Assembly (NCBI RefSeq): GCF_900233005.1
Contig: NZ_LT960612.1
Span: 1,612,001 to 1,676,000 of the forward strand
Source of the DNA: Vibrio tapetis subsp. tapetis
GTDB lineage: Bacteria; Pseudomonadota; Gammaproteobacteria; Enterobacterales; Vibrionaceae
Direction: 5' to 3'
Length of the DNA stretch: 64,000 bases
A program made the position numbers and the translations under genes. Positions 54,942 through 64,000 of the stretch are shown piece by piece; position 1 is the stretch's first letter; each line of letters starts with the position of its first letter. The notes below the pieces were generated by a model that saw nothing but the letters and a program-made list of their open reading frames with translations, made no database searches and was not told the DNA's origin.

Positions 54942-55724
54942 ATGAAACAACCAGGACTCAAACAACAGAGCATCAATCAACAAAGTGTCGATCCGAACAG
55001 CCTCGAGCCGAACCGTCTCGAACAAAAAAATACAAAGCAGCAAGAGTCGCGTGTCAAGCTCTGGTCTCAAGGGGCATTGAGAATGCTCCCGTTAAGTATT
55101 GCCGTTATACCGTGGGGGATCTTAGCCGGGTCGTTTGCTATTGATTCTGGTTTGACCGGGTTAGAAGGCCAAGCGTTTTCACTGGTTTTGTTCGCTGGAG
55201 CGGCGCAGTTAGTTGCGATGGGGATGATCAAATCAGGGGCGACGTTAAGTGCCATGATAGTTACGACGTTTTTTATAACATCACGGCACTTTTTATATGG
55301 TGCAACGATGCGAGACAAGCTGAGCATACAATCTTTGCGTTGGAGGCTCATCTTGGGTTTTCTACTGACCGACGAGCTGTTCGCCTTTTGTGGACATCAA
55401 TCGGTAAAAGAGTTTAATCGGTGGTATGCATTTGGAGCCGGGTTTAGTTTTTACCTTATTTGGAATCTGGCCACGTTCTCTGGAATCGTTGCAGGTAACC
55501 TGATTCCGAACTTAACTGATTTTGGCTTGGAGTTTGCAGTCGCGGCAACCTTTATTGGTATTGTCATTCCACTGGTTAAAAATATCGCCATTTTAGTCTC
55601 TGTTAGTGTGGCGATTATCTTATCCGTTTACTTTGCCTATCTAGAGTTAGAGTCGGGGTTAGTCTTGTCTAGTGTCATCGCCATGATGGCAGGCTATGGC
55701 TGTGAAAAAGTGAGGGAAGGGTAA
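54942..55724 (+). CDS. azlC: AzlC family branched-chain amino acid exporter, large subunit
   Basis: 260 residues with about seven predicted helices, opening MLPLSIAVIPWGILAGSFAI, a diagnostic AzlC start. In front of it lies an unusual 47-residue hydrophilic extension rich in Gln, Asn and Ser. AGGAAA before ATG 54942 supports translation of the extension; ATG near 55083 is the family-typical alternative. Stop overlaps the azlD start. Confidence 0.9.
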   Translation: MKQPGLKQQSINQQSVDPNSLEPNRLEQKNTKQQESRVKLWSQGALRMLPLSIAVIPWGILAGSFAIDSGLTGLEGQAFSLVLFAGAAQLVAMGMIKSGATLSAMIVTTFFITSRHFLYGATMRDKLSIQSLRWRLILGFLLTDELFAFCGHQSVKEFNRWYAFGAGFSFYLIWNLATFSGIVAGNLIPNLTDFGLEFAVAATFIGIVIPLVKNIAILVSVSVAIILSVYFAYLELESGLVLSSVIAMMAGYGCEKVREG

Positions 55725-56035
55725 TGGTTTATTTAACAATCTTGGTTTTAACGCTGGTGGTTTTTGCAAGCCGTTACCTGTTCATTGAGCCCAAAGTTCC
55801 ACTCAGGCTAAGCCACAACGCGCAACGATTTCTAAATTATGCGAACCCTGCAGTATTAACGGCAATTTGGGCTCCCATCGTATTTGTTCCTGACGGAGAA
55901 CTTCAATTAGCCGTGACGAGCCCATACTTACTCGGGGCGACATTTTGCATTGCGTTAGCGTGGTGGAAGAAAAATGTCTTGTTGACGACCTTGCTTGGAA
56001 TGGCGTTCTTTCTATGTCTGAAATTAACAAGCTAG
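55724..56035 (+). CDS. azlD: AzlD family branched-chain amino acid exporter, small subunit
   Basis: 103 residues, four predicted helices, with the family motif ASRYLFIEPKVPLR near residues 12-25. One-base overlap (TAATG) with azlC. Confidence 0.9.
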   Translation: MVYLTILVLTLVVFASRYLFIEPKVPLRLSHNAQRFLNYANPAVLTAIWAPIVFVPDGELQLAVTSPYLLGATFCIALAWWKKNVLLTTLLGMAFFLCLKLTS

Positions 56036-56226
56036 CCCTGATGGAGTAACAAAGATGAGCAGTGCGGTTGATTTAATTGGTTAGAGAAAGGCACAAGAAA
56101 CTTGACATTAATGGTCAAGTATTTGGATAATCAGCGCCATTATTTTTGTTTACCCCATAATTGCGCAGATGGAAGGTTGAAAAAGATCTTTGGAAAGCGC
56201 GTTTATGCCACTTTTTTAGGAAAACC

Positions 56227-56742
56227 ATGGCTGTTTTAGAAGTATTTACTGCACCCGATCCGCGCTTGAAAATTAAAGCTAAAGATGTCGCTGATGTTTC
56301 GACGGTTCAAACTCTGATCGATGACATGTTAGACACGCTTTATAGCACGGATAATGGCATTGGTTTAGCATCAACACAGGTTGGCCGTGAAGAAGCCGTG
56401 ATCGTCATTGATCTGTCTGACGAACGCAACGAACCGCTAGTGTTGATCAATCCTAAGGTGGTAAGTGGGGAAGATAAACAGTTAGGTGAAGAAGGCTGCC
56501 TTTCAGTTCCTGATTACTATGCTGAAGTAGAGCGCTTCACATCCGTTGTCGTCACTGGCCTTGACCGCGAAGGTAACGATGTAAAAATCGGAAATGATGA
56601 GTTCCTCGCTATCGCACTTCAGCATGAGATTGATCACCTAAGTGGTAACCTGTTTATCGACTACCTTTCTCCGCTAAAACGTAATATGGCGATGAAAAAA
56701 GTTAAGAAATACGTAAAAGCGATGGCTAAGCAAAAAGCTTAA
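56227..56742 (+). CDS. def: Peptide deformylase
   Basis: 171 residues from ATG 56227 (AGGAAAACC upstream; a longer frame from 56161 adds unrelated sequence). Three metal motifs: GIGLASTQVG, EEGCLSVP and QHEIDHLSG. Removes the formyl group of nascent proteins. Transcribed alone, not with fmt, as expected for a second def copy on a Vibrio small chromosome; that it is the second copy is inference. Confidence 0.95.
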   Translation: MAVLEVFTAPDPRLKIKAKDVADVSTVQTLIDDMLDTLYSTDNGIGLASTQVGREEAVIVIDLSDERNEPLVLINPKVVSGEDKQLGEEGCLSVPDYYAEVERFTSVVVTGLDREGNDVKIGNDEFLAIALQHEIDHLSGNLFIDYLSPLKRNMAMKKVKKYVKAMAKQKA

Positions 56743-56764
56743 CGCATTACTCTACGAAACGTAA

Positions 56765-56798
56765 TAAAACGCAAAGTAGCCGCTACTTTGCGTTTTTT
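56765..56798. terminator. Terminator between def and ybjQ
   Basis: AAAACGCAAAGTAGC pairs with GCTACTTTGCGTTTT: near-perfect 15-bp stem, usable on both strands. Confidence 0.85.
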
Positions 56799-56817
56799 AG
56801 TTTATATCGGCAGAGGT

Positions 56818-57138
56818 TTAAGAAACAACGACCGCAGTCCCACTTGCAGAGACCATCAACATGCCATTTTTCTGCCCAAGTACTTCGTAATCAATATCGA
56901 CACCGACGACTGCATTTGCTCCCAGCTCTAGTGCTTTTTGTTCTAATTCTTGTAGTGCTATCTCTCTTGCGCGCTGTAGCTCTGCCTCATAAGTGGCGGA
57001 GCGACCGCCGACGAGATCGCGAATACCAGCGAATAAATCTTTAAACAGGTTAGCCCCAAGAATCGCTTCTCCCGCGATAACCCCTTTATATTGACTGATT
57101 TTTTTCCCGTCGATGCTTTGCGTCGTTGTAATTATCAT
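56818..57138 (-). CDS. ybjQ: YbjQ family heavy-metal-binding domain protein
   Basis: 106 residues from ATG 57138 ([14 protein letters not shown], the usual start). Contains [20 protein letters not shown] and [17 protein letters not shown], the UPF0145/YbjQ signature. Forms pentamers in known structures; function unknown. Confidence 0.92.
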   Translation of the reverse strand: MIITTTQSIDGKKISQYKGVIAGEAILGANLFKDLFAGIRDLVGGRSATYEAELQRAREIALQELEQKALELGANAVVGVDIDYEVLGQKNGMLMVSASGTAVVVS

Positions 57139-57354
57139 AAGTCCTCTCAATAACATGATTTCTATCGATTGATTGACTCTACTCTAAACGTATAAACACC
57201 GACAATTCGAATGGCCTGTTTGTTTAAGAGTTTGCAGGGTTGTTCTAATTTTGAGAAATGAGTTGTTAGATATAATCATTTTCATCTTTACCCACCAGTG
57301 AGCCTGCTTGTGTATAATGTGAGGAATTGACGTTTCGAATTTAAAGGGCGAACA

Positions 57355-58098
57355 ATGAAACTTCTGGTAGACACCCATACGCACACTTACGCAAGTGGCC
57401 ATGCTTATAGCACATTGATTGAAAATGCAAAATCAGCGTCAGAAACAGGCATTAAGATGTTTTGTACCACAGACCATACTGATTCTATGCCCGGTGCTCC
57501 TCATTACTGGTTTTTCAGTAACCAACGAGTGTTACCTCGTTTTCTTGAAGGCGTTGCGATAATTCGTGGTGCGGAAGTCAACATTCTTAACATAGATGGC
57601 GAAGTCGATTTGCATCCGAGTGTTGATCGAAACTTAGATTGGGTGATCGCCAGTTTCCATGAACCCGTATTCAAACCATCCAGTGCCGAAGCACATACTC
57701 TAGCGTTGATTAACACGATTAAGTCAGGCCGTGTTGATGCTCTAGGTCATCTGGGAAACCCAAACTTTGATTTTGATTTCCATGAAGTCATCTCCGTGGC
57801 AAAAGAGCATAACGTTGCTATAGAGCTTAACAATACCTCGTTAACCGGTACGAGCCGGGTTGGTAGTGAAAACCGATGCGAACAAATAGCAGAAGTTGCA
57901 AAAGGAATAGGGGCCTACATTACTACCGGATCTGATGCTCATTTCTGTACTTATATTGGTAAGTTAGATCTCGTCGCAGCGCTTTTAGATCGTATAGATA
58001 TGCCGACCGATAAAGTGATTACCCACAACCCTAGGCAGTTTTTGCAATTTCTGCAGCTTCGTGGCCGTGAACCCATTACAGAATACGCTGACTTGTAA
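57355..58098 (+). CDS. ycdX: PHP domain phosphatase YcdX
   Basis: 247 residues. PHP metal motifs: [16 protein letters not shown] at residues 5-20, CTTDHTD, REAEVN-type [15 protein letters not shown], and the terminal [12 protein letters not shown]. Trinuclear-metal phosphatase; E. coli YcdX influences swarming. Single gene. Confidence 0.94.
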   Translation: MKLLVDTHTHTYASGHAYSTLIENAKSASETGIKMFCTTDHTDSMPGAPHYWFFSNQRVLPRFLEGVAIIRGAEVNILNIDGEVDLHPSVDRNLDWVIASFHEPVFKPSSAEAHTLALINTIKSGRVDALGHLGNPNFDFDFHEVISVAKEHNVAIELNNTSLTGTSRVGSENRCEQIAEVAKGIGAYITTGSDAHFCTYIGKLDLVAALLDRIDMPTDKVITHNPRQFLQFLQLRGREPITEYADL

Positions 58099-58099
58099 C

Positions 58100-58150
58100 A
58101 AGCTTAGCTCGTAAAAATCTGTGCTTGTAAAAAACTATGCCTGTAAAAGT
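58100..58150. repeat. Three imperfect 16-bp repeats
   Basis: AATCTGTGCTTGTAAA, AAACTATGCCTGTAAA and AGTCTATGCTTGATAG follow each other between ycdX and the VOC gene; the last includes the VOC stop codon. Confidence 0.6.
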
Positions 58151-58534
58151 CTATGCTTGATAGAGTTCCAGCGGCAAGTCATCAGGGTCTTTGAAAAACG
58201 TAAATGCTTTTCCGGTGAATTCATCGACTCTGATTGCTTCTACCTCAATCCCTTTCGCTTCCAACTCACGTTTAGTGTGTTCTACATCATCAACCACAAA
58301 CGCCAAATGTCTAAGGCCTTGAGCTTCAGGAGTTGATGGCCGTATAGGCGCATTCGGAAAAGAAAACAGTTCGATCTGGCTGCCATCGGGTAAAGCCAAA
58401 TTCAGCTTATAAGATTTGCGAAGCGGTCTATAATTTTCGGCGATAACACTCAACCCTAGAGTCTGGGTATAAAATGTCTTCGATCGTTGGTAGTCAGAGG
58501 CAATAATCGCGACGTGGTGAATTCGTTTAAACAT
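58151..58534 (-). CDS. VOC family protein (YaeR/GloA2-like)
   Basis: 127 residues with the paired beta-alpha-beta units of the glyoxalase/bleomycin fold: HHVAIIASDYQRSKTFYT at the start and HLAFVVDDVEHTKREL in the second half, ending KDPDDLPLELYQ. Metal ligands H at residue 6 and E near 123 are present. Matches the YaeR/SMU1112c group; substrate unknown. Confidence 0.9.
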   Translation of the reverse strand: MFKRIHHVAIIASDYQRSKTFYTQTLGLSVIAENYRPLRKSYKLNLALPDGSQIELFSFPNAPIRPSTPEAQGLRHLAFVVDDVEHTKRELEAKGIEVEAIRVDEFTGKAFTFFKDPDDLPLELYQA

Positions 58535-58574
58535 TATGCGTATTGTCCTTTATCTGTGTTTATTCCAGTGATAA

Positions 58575-59471
58575 TTATTCGCCAATTTCTTGCGTAATAA
58601 AATTTACAAAGCTTCGTACTGTCGCCGATACGTGTTTTCTACTGACATAAACAACGTAAATATAGATAGGTAATTTGGGTAACTCAGGAAAGAGCTCAAT
58701 CAGCTCTCCGGTTTTTAATTCGTCACTTAAGTTAAAAACGGGCATTCGAGTGATGCCTTGCCCTGATTTACACAGCTCGAGTTCAAGCTGAGAGCTATTG
58801 GTAATAAACCTTTTGTTCACTTTTACTGTAACGCTATCGCCAGCTTTTGTTTCAAAATCCCACTGGTCGTCATTTTTAGTCAGGCTATAACAAAGAGCAT
58901 GATGGGATGATAAATCTTCTGGTCGCTGAGGCGTTCCGTACTTTTTCAGATAGGAGGGGGCGGCAATAGTGACGCTATGGGACTTCAACAGTTTCTTTGC
59001 AATTAAGCTTGAGTCATCGAGTTGCCGTCCTCCCCGAATAGACACATCATAGCCTTCTGCAACTAAATCCACTTTACGGTCGCTTAGGTCTACCTCTAAA
59101 TTGACTTCTGGATACATCTCGCTGTATTTGGCTATGATTGCTTTTAGGTGGGTCAACCCAAAGCTAGTCGGGCAGGAAATTCTCAGATTGCCTTTTGGTT
59201 TGGCATGTTGCCCACTTAGCATCGCTTCCAGATCTTGTGTATCCGAAACGATTTGCTGGCAGTAATCAAAGTAGACTTGTCCTTCAGAGGTTAGCCTTAA
59301 TGTTCGTGTCGTACGGTTGAGTAAACGAAGGTTAAGACGAGCTTCGAGCTTACCCACTTCCTTGCTAATGTACGAAGTCGAAAACCCGGTACTTTCTGCC
59401 GCTTTAGTAAAGCTTCCTTTCCTAACGACTTCAGTAAACACCGTCATTCCATCAAATAGCTGAGTATCCAT
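58575..59471 (-). CDS. LysR family regulator
   Basis: 298 residues; HTH in residues 5-60 (AAESTGFSTSYISKEVGKLE) and the LysR substrate domain (SGQHAKPKGNLRISCPTSFG). Divergent from an FMN reductase/MATE pair 136 bp away and probably their regulator. Confidence 0.92.
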   Translation of the reverse strand: MDTQLFDGMTVFTEVVRKGSFTKAAESTGFSTSYISKEVGKLEARLNLRLLNRTTRTLRLTSEGQVYFDYCQQIVSDTQDLEAMLSGQHAKPKGNLRISCPTSFGLTHLKAIIAKYSEMYPEVNLEVDLSDRKVDLVAEGYDVSIRGGRQLDDSSLIAKKLLKSHSVTIAAPSYLKKYGTPQRPEDLSSHHALCYSLTKNDDQWDFETKAGDSVTVKVNKRFITNSSQLELELCKSGQGITRMPVFNLSDELKTGELIELFPELPKLPIYIYVVYVSRKHVSATVRSFVNFITQEIGE

Positions 59472-59607
59472 ACTCCACCTTACTCATAAGTTCTGTTGAG
59501 TTAATTTATCCTATTGCCCTTCAAATGGAAATAATAAATCCACGAATAGCGACTTAATAAACAATTGTTTCCAAACTATAGTAAGTACAACTATCAAGGA
59601 GAAATGA

Positions 59608-60135
59608 ATGAAAATTATTGCGTTTTCTGCTTCAAGCAGCCGAGAGTCTATCAATAAAAAACTTGTTACATATGCCGCGAGCCTAGTAGAAGGCGCAGAT
59701 GTTGAGGTGATAGATATTAATGAGTACGAAATGCCGTTATTTAGTGAAGACAGAGAAAAAGAACTCGGTCAGCCTGAATTGGCAAAAGCGTTTTTTAGCA
59801 AACTGGGTGAAGCCGATGGCATCATCATATCGTTCGCTGAACATAATGGTTCATACACGGCAGCATATAAGAATTTGTTTGACTGGACTTCACGGGTAAA
59901 CATGAAAGTGTTTCAAGACAAGCCGGTTGTCATGCTATCTACATCACCCGGCCCTGGTGGCGCAAAGTCTGTATTAGGAGCCGCTACGGCATCGTCCCCT
60001 TATTTTGGTGCGAATCTTAAAGGTCAGCTTTCAGTCTCTAGCTTTTATGATGTCTATGACGCGGAAAATGGCGTGATCAACGATGAAGCGATCGCATCCG
60101 AGTTGAAGACGGTTGTGAACGCGATTAACGTATAG
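59608..60135 (+). CDS. NADPH-dependent FMN reductase family protein
   Basis: 175 residues, flavodoxin-like: FSASSSRESINKKLV (phosphate loop), EYEMPLFSEDRE and the SFAEHNGSYTAAYKNLFDW flavin segment. Seven bp before the MATE gene, so co-transcribed. Reduces FMN or quinones/azo compounds with NAD(P)H; substrate unknown. Confidence 0.9.
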   Translation: MKIIAFSASSSRESINKKLVTYAASLVEGADVEVIDINEYEMPLFSEDREKELGQPELAKAFFSKLGEADGIIISFAEHNGSYTAAYKNLFDWTSRVNMKVFQDKPVVMLSTSPGPGGAKSVLGAATASSPYFGANLKGQLSVSSFYDVYDAENGVINDEAIASELKTVVNAINV

Positions 60136-60142
60136 GAAGTCG

Positions 60143-61561
60143 ATGATGTCAATAAACATGCTTGAAGGCTCGGTTACGCGCTCACTGACAACCATGGCAA
60201 TGCCCGCCGCTTTCGGCATGTTGATGACATTTTTATTCCAGTTAGTCGATAGTTATTTTGTTGGCCAGTTAGGCACCAAAGAACTGGCTGCAATGAGCTA
60301 TGCCTATCCTGCCTATATCTTAATCATTAGTTTGTTTATGGGGTGTTCTGCCGGGGTTTCTGCCGTTGTCGGTGGTTTTCTGGGGAAAGGGGACTCGAAA
60401 AAAGCAAATCAAGCCACCATGATTGCGTTACTTACTTTTATGGTTTTGGCCATGCTTTTAGGGCTAGCGGGTGTGGCAACCGCAGATCCGGTGTTTAGAT
60501 TACTCGGCACACCTGAAGACAGCTTGGCATTGGTTAAAAGCTACATGCTTCCTTTGTACGTGGGCATGTTCGCTTTAGTCGGTGGGTTAATTGCGAACTC
60601 TGTGTTAATGGCTAAAGGCATTATGCTAAAACCAACGTTAGTCATGGCGGCTGGTGGTGTAATCAATTTAGTTTTTGACTATCTATTGATATTTGGTGTC
60701 GGTCCTTTCCCAGCATTGGAGCTTAACGGGGCTGCGTTGGCGACGGTGATTTCCTGGAGTTGTATTCTATTGTTAATGATTGCCTTGTTAATTAAGGAAA
60801 AGTTAATAACGCTTTCTGGGGGCGATCAATGGAGTCACTCGTTAAAGGTATTAAAAAAGATAATGACGATGGCATCGCCGGCAATCGCAGCTCAGCTTTT
60901 GAATCCTATTGCCATCGCGTTTGTTACACGGGCTATTTCTAGTCATGGTGACAATGCGGTAGCGGCTTTTGGTATTGTCACTCGGATGGAATCATTGGTA
61001 CTCACAGGGATTTTAGCCTTAAGTGTTATCTTGACCCCATTTATGGCGCAAAACTTTGGTGCTAACCAGCAGCAACGGATTGATAATGCCATTGCTACTT
61101 CCGGTAGAATGACCGTTTACTGGGGAATGGCTTTTTACATCATAATGATAATGAGCGCATCATCTTTGATGCACCTCTTTACCGACAATGATCAAGTTAT
61201 TCAATACGGTCAACAATACTTTATGATCGTTGGCTTTTCTTTTCCTGCTTTTGGGTTGGCTCTCATTACAACGTCACTTTTTAACGGTGTAGAGCAGCCA
61301 AAACAGTCACTCAAAATTATTCTATTTAGAGCCATTGGGTTAACGATTCCTTTGGTGCTGATTGCTAACCAGTTCGGAGTGGTGTTTATTTGGGTAGCGC
61401 TGGCGGTTTCAAATGTTATCGCAGCATGGTACGCAGGAAAACAGTTGAATAGATGGTTGGTTGAGAGAAATTCAAGTTTAACCAAGCAAAAGCCAATTGA
61501 TGATTATCTTGCCGACTTTCGTTGGTTACGCTTCCAAGTGAGTAAAAATTTTAACGGCTGA
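60143..61561 (+). CDS. MATE family efflux transporter
   Basis: 472 residues, twelve predicted helices in two related halves (AMPAAFGMLMTFLFQLVDSY and MASPAIAAQLLNPIAIAFVT). Uses an Na+ or H+ gradient to export cationic compounds. Paired with the FMN reductase, which may act on the same toxic substrate. Confidence 0.92.
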   Translation: MMSINMLEGSVTRSLTTMAMPAAFGMLMTFLFQLVDSYFVGQLGTKELAAMSYAYPAYILIISLFMGCSAGVSAVVGGFLGKGDSKKANQATMIALLTFMVLAMLLGLAGVATADPVFRLLGTPEDSLALVKSYMLPLYVGMFALVGGLIANSVLMAKGIMLKPTLVMAAGGVINLVFDYLLIFGVGPFPALELNGAALATVISWSCILLLMIALLIKEKLITLSGGDQWSHSLKVLKKIMTMASPAIAAQLLNPIAIAFVTRAISSHGDNAVAAFGIVTRMESLVLTGILALSVILTPFMAQNFGANQQQRIDNAIATSGRMTVYWGMAFYIIMIMSASSLMHLFTDNDQVIQYGQQYFMIVGFSFPAFGLALITTSLFNGVEQPKQSLKIILFRAIGLTIPLVLIANQFGVVFIWVALAVSNVIAAWYAGKQLNRWLVERNSSLTKQKPIDDYLADFRWLRFQVSKNFNG

Positions 61562-61576
61562 TGGCGTCGAGAGCTC

Positions 61577-62488
61577 TTATATTTTTAGGTTCTCGACGAC
61601 AAAGTCAATAAACACTCTAAGCCTTGCAGGCATGTACTTAGTTTGTGCATATTGAAGAGCGATAGCGCCATGATAGTTACTTTTGATTGTCCAATCGGCT
61701 AGAACTTCAACGACACTGCCTTCGGACAATGCATCTTTGATCACAAAATCGTGAAAAATACCAATACCTAAACCGCTTTTTACTCCGCTTAGCCTCATTT
61801 GAGAATGGTTAACCGCATAACGCCCAGACACCGCGATGGTGTGAAAGTCGTCGTCCTTTAGAAAATCCCAAATGTTGTCGCGGTTTGTTTCTGCCAAATA
61901 CAAACAATCATGGTTGATGAGTTCGTTTGGTGTATTAGGTTGACCTTTGGACGCAATATACTCAGGGCTAGCACACAGTACCAAATTGGTTTTTGCTATT
62001 TCTTTTGATACCAAATTCTCATCGGGTTTGTCGGTTAACCTAAACGCGATGTCGATATTGTGCTTGAAGATATCTATCGCACCATCGGCGGCTCTAAGTT
62101 GTAGTTGGATCTCTGGGTATTTAGAAAGAAAAGGCAAAACAAACGGTTGCAGAACTGAATTCAAAAATGCCTCAGGCGCGGCGACCGTTAACGCGCCGGA
62201 CGGCTCGGTGTGATCCGATGTTGAGATGTCGACGGCTTGCTGCGCCGCATTCACCATTACAACGCTCTGATCATACACTTTTTGCCCAGCTTGAGTGATG
62301 ATGAGTTTGCGCGTTGTGCGTTCCAACAGCTTAACGGACAGGGCTTTCTCTAACCGCGTAATGAGTTTACTTAGTGCTGAGGGCGTCACGTTCAATTTTC
62401 GCGCAGCGGCGGTGAAACTCCCTTCGTTTACGACTAAGATAAATGAAGCTAAGTCGGGTAGTAGCGCAATTAATTTTTGGTTTAGCAT
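61577..62488 (-). CDS. LysR family regulator
   Basis: 303 residues; N-terminal HTH (AARKLNVTPSALSKLITRLE) and a CrgA-like effector domain (SGALTVAAPEAFLNSVLQPF). Convergent with the MATE gene and divergent from kbl, 189 bp away. Target unknown. Confidence 0.92.
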   Translation of the reverse strand: MLNQKLIALLPDLASFILVVNEGSFTAAARKLNVTPSALSKLITRLEKALSVKLLERTTRKLIITQAGQKVYDQSVVMVNAAQQAVDISTSDHTEPSGALTVAAPEAFLNSVLQPFVLPFLSKYPEIQLQLRAADGAIDIFKHNIDIAFRLTDKPDENLVSKEIAKTNLVLCASPEYIASKGQPNTPNELINHDCLYLAETNRDNIWDFLKDDDFHTIAVSGRYAVNHSQMRLSGVKSGLGIGIFHDFVIKDALSEGSVVEVLADWTIKSNYHGAIALQYAQTKYMPARLRVFIDFVVENLKI

Positions 62489-62677
62489 CTATTTGTGCCT
62501 GTCATTCACTAATGTTTTTCCATGATAAGGCATTATCCTTTTCATTGGGATACTTTATTATCAAATGAATGATTTCAAGCGGCTGATTTTCCCACCTAAA
62601 ATGTGTGTAATTAGTCGTTTTCCCTACAAGGTCGGCTTTGAAACGACCCACTTAGAATAATTAGGAAGGATAGACCT

Positions 62678-63874
62678 ATGTCTTCTGCATTTTATAATCA
62701 GATCCAAGACCAAATTACTGAAGTCAAATCGGAAGGTTTGTATAAGTCTGAGCGTATCATTACTTCGGCGCAAAAAGCCGCGGTAAAAATCTCGACAGGC
62801 GAAGAAGTCCTTAACTTCTGTGCAAATAACTACTTAGGCCTTGCGAATCACCCAGCACTTATCGAAGCCGCTAAGCAGGGCATGGATGAGCACGGTTTTG
62901 GTATGGCATCGGTACGTTTTATCTGTGGCACTCAAGATTCTCATAAAGAACTCGAAGACAAGCTTTCAACATTCTTGGGTAAAGAAGACACGATCCTTTA
63001 CACATCTTGCTTTGATGCAAATACTGGCCTATTTGAAACGATTCTAGGCAAAGAAGACGCGATCATTTCTGACGCACTAAACCATGCTTCTATCATCGAT
63101 GGTGTACGCCTTTGTAAAGCAATGCGTTTCCGTTATTCAAATAACAACATGGAAGAGCTAGAGCAGCAACTTATCGCAGCGAAAGAAGCGGGTGCTCGCC
63201 ATACTTTGATTGTTACCGATGGCGTATTCTCAATGGACGGCGTAGTCGCGAACCTTCCTGCTATCTGTGACCTTGCAGACAAATACGACGCTCTAGTCAT
63301 GGTTGATGATTCACATGCAGTTGGCTTTATGGGGCCAAATGGCGCAGGTACGCATGAGTTTCACGATGTTGTAGACCGTATTGACATCATTACGGGCACC
63401 TTGGGTAAAGCAATGGGTGGCGCGTCAGGTGGTTACACTTCTGGTAAAAAAGAAGTAATCGACTGGTTACGTCAGCGTTCGCGTCCTTACTTGTTCTCTA
63501 ACTCGGTGCCTCCTGCAATCGTATCTGCATCTATCCGTGTTCTTGATCTATTAGCGGAAAGTGGCGACCTACGAGATCACCTATGGGAGAACTCCGCGCA
63601 TTTCCGTACTCGTATGGAAGCGGCTGGTTTCACTATGGGTGGGGCTGATCACGCAATCATTCCAATCATGTTGGGCGACGCAAAAGTTGCGGCAGAGTTT
63701 GCCGAGCGTGCTCTAGAGAAAGGCATTTACGTTGTTGGCTTCTCTTTCCCTGTGGTACCTAAAGGCCAAGCGCGTATTCGTACTCAAATGTCTGCAGCGC
63801 ATAGTCGTGAACAGTTAGATAAAGCAATCGATGCATTTATCCAAGTTGGTAAAGACATGGAGATCATCAAATAA
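62678..63874 (+). CDS. kbl: Glycine C-acetyltransferase (2-amino-3-ketobutyrate CoA ligase)
   Basis: 398 residues, equal to E. coli Kbl. PLP alpha-oxoamine synthase: [23 protein letters not shown] (Asp contacting PLP), and the Schiff-base lysine in [15 protein letters not shown]. Makes glycine and acetyl-CoA from the threonine dehydrogenase product. One-base stop/start overlap with tdh. GAAGGA about 9 nt before ATG. Confidence 0.97.
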   Translation: MSSAFYNQIQDQITEVKSEGLYKSERIITSAQKAAVKISTGEEVLNFCANNYLGLANHPALIEAAKQGMDEHGFGMASVRFICGTQDSHKELEDKLSTFLGKEDTILYTSCFDANTGLFETILGKEDAIISDALNHASIIDGVRLCKAMRFRYSNNNMEELEQQLIAAKEAGARHTLIVTDGVFSMDGVVANLPAICDLADKYDALVMVDDSHAVGFMGPNGAGTHEFHDVVDRIDIITGTLGKAMGGASGGYTSGKKEVIDWLRQRSRPYLFSNSVPPAIVSASIRVLDLLAESGDLRDHLWENSAHFRTRMEAAGFTMGGADHAIIPIMLGDAKVAAEFAERALEKGIYVVGFSFPVVPKGQARIRTQMSAAHSREQLDKAIDAFIQVGKDMEIIK

Positions 63875-64000
63875 TGAAAATTAAAGCGCTCTCTAAGCTT
63901 AAGCCTGAAGAAGGCATCTGGATGAACGAAGTCGATATGCCTGAAGTAGGGCACAACGACATTCTTATCAAGATTAAGAAAACCGCTATTTGTGGTACTG
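63874..64000 (+). CDS. tdh: L-threonine 3-dehydrogenase, 5' part
   Basis: First 42 codons ([15 protein letters not shown], then [11 protein letters not shown], the start of the GroES-like catalytic domain with the zinc-ligand Cys). Runs off the window. Translationally coupled to kbl; together they degrade threonine to glycine and acetyl-CoA. Confidence 0.93.
   Translation, partial: MKIKALSKLKPEEGIWMNEVDMPEVGHNDILIKIKKTAICGT

Noticed and set aside
1..64000. CRISPR arrays, tRNA and rRNA genes
   Set aside because: No regularly spaced direct repeats, and no tRNA or rRNA sequence was recognised on either strand.

Overview
The window reads as chromosomal DNA of a Vibrio or very close relative. 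The gene content fits (LuxT-type TetR regulator, CheV, DUF3541, DUF1496 and YfcZ/YiiS proteins, kbl-tdh), AT content is moderate, and rho-independent terminators sit between short operons. Several of these genes (pyrC, luxT, kbl-tdh, a second def) lie on the small chromosome in Vibrio cholerae as I recall it, so chromosome II is a reasonable inference, not proven here.

Layout. 1-31 kb is mostly core: pyrC, a MOSC/ferredoxin-reductase fusion, a group II intron placed just behind a terminator (its reverse transcriptase is frameshifted), a divergent NAD-synthesis pair (nadE and a NadD-like gene), a PlsC-like acyltransferase, an LRR-like periplasmic protein, luxT, yiaY, cheV, ppiC, yaeQ, a four-gene sensory operon (PhnD-like binding protein, two histidine kinases, a response regulator with a degenerate HD-GYP domain), an MscS channel, a MASE1-CHASE hybrid kinase, DUF218, DUF333 and DHH proteins, and a Nudix hydrolase. 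Two genes here, a DUF3541 protein and the MASE1 kinase, each carry one in-frame TAA in otherwise continuous frames.

About 30.9-53.8 kb looks like an integrated island. The last 33 codons of the Nudix gene recur as a diverged copy 22.8 kb away at 53.7 kb, and a decayed tyrosine recombinase lies against the left copy. Its main cargo is a 15-kb operon with a divergent lipoprotein gene. I interpret it as a beta-1,2-glucan (sophoro-oligosaccharide) utilisation system: two GH144-like endoglucanase candidates (one periplasmic, one lipoprotein), an OmpG-like porin, a complete CUT1 ABC importer (MsmK-type ATPase, binding protein, two permeases), a GH94 1,2-beta-oligoglucan phosphorylase, a GH3 beta-glucosidase, a LacI regulator, an unknown membrane-anchored 160-residue protein and an ExoP-like two-domain lipoprotein. 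A palindrome, TTTAAACGTTTAAA, occurs between the divergent transcription units, with near copies before the lipoprotein gene and before lacI, and probably marks the LacI regulon. The right part of the island holds decayed genes (grxB, an SDR), DoxX and MFS membrane proteins and a vapBC toxin-antitoxin pair.

53.8-64 kb returns to ordinary chromosome: AraC regulator, azlCD, def, ybjQ, ycdX, a VOC protein, LysR/FMN reductase/MATE, LysR, kbl and the start of tdh.

Gene decay is frequent: frameshifted intron RT, two nonsense-interrupted genes, and remnants of an integrase, grxB and an SDR.
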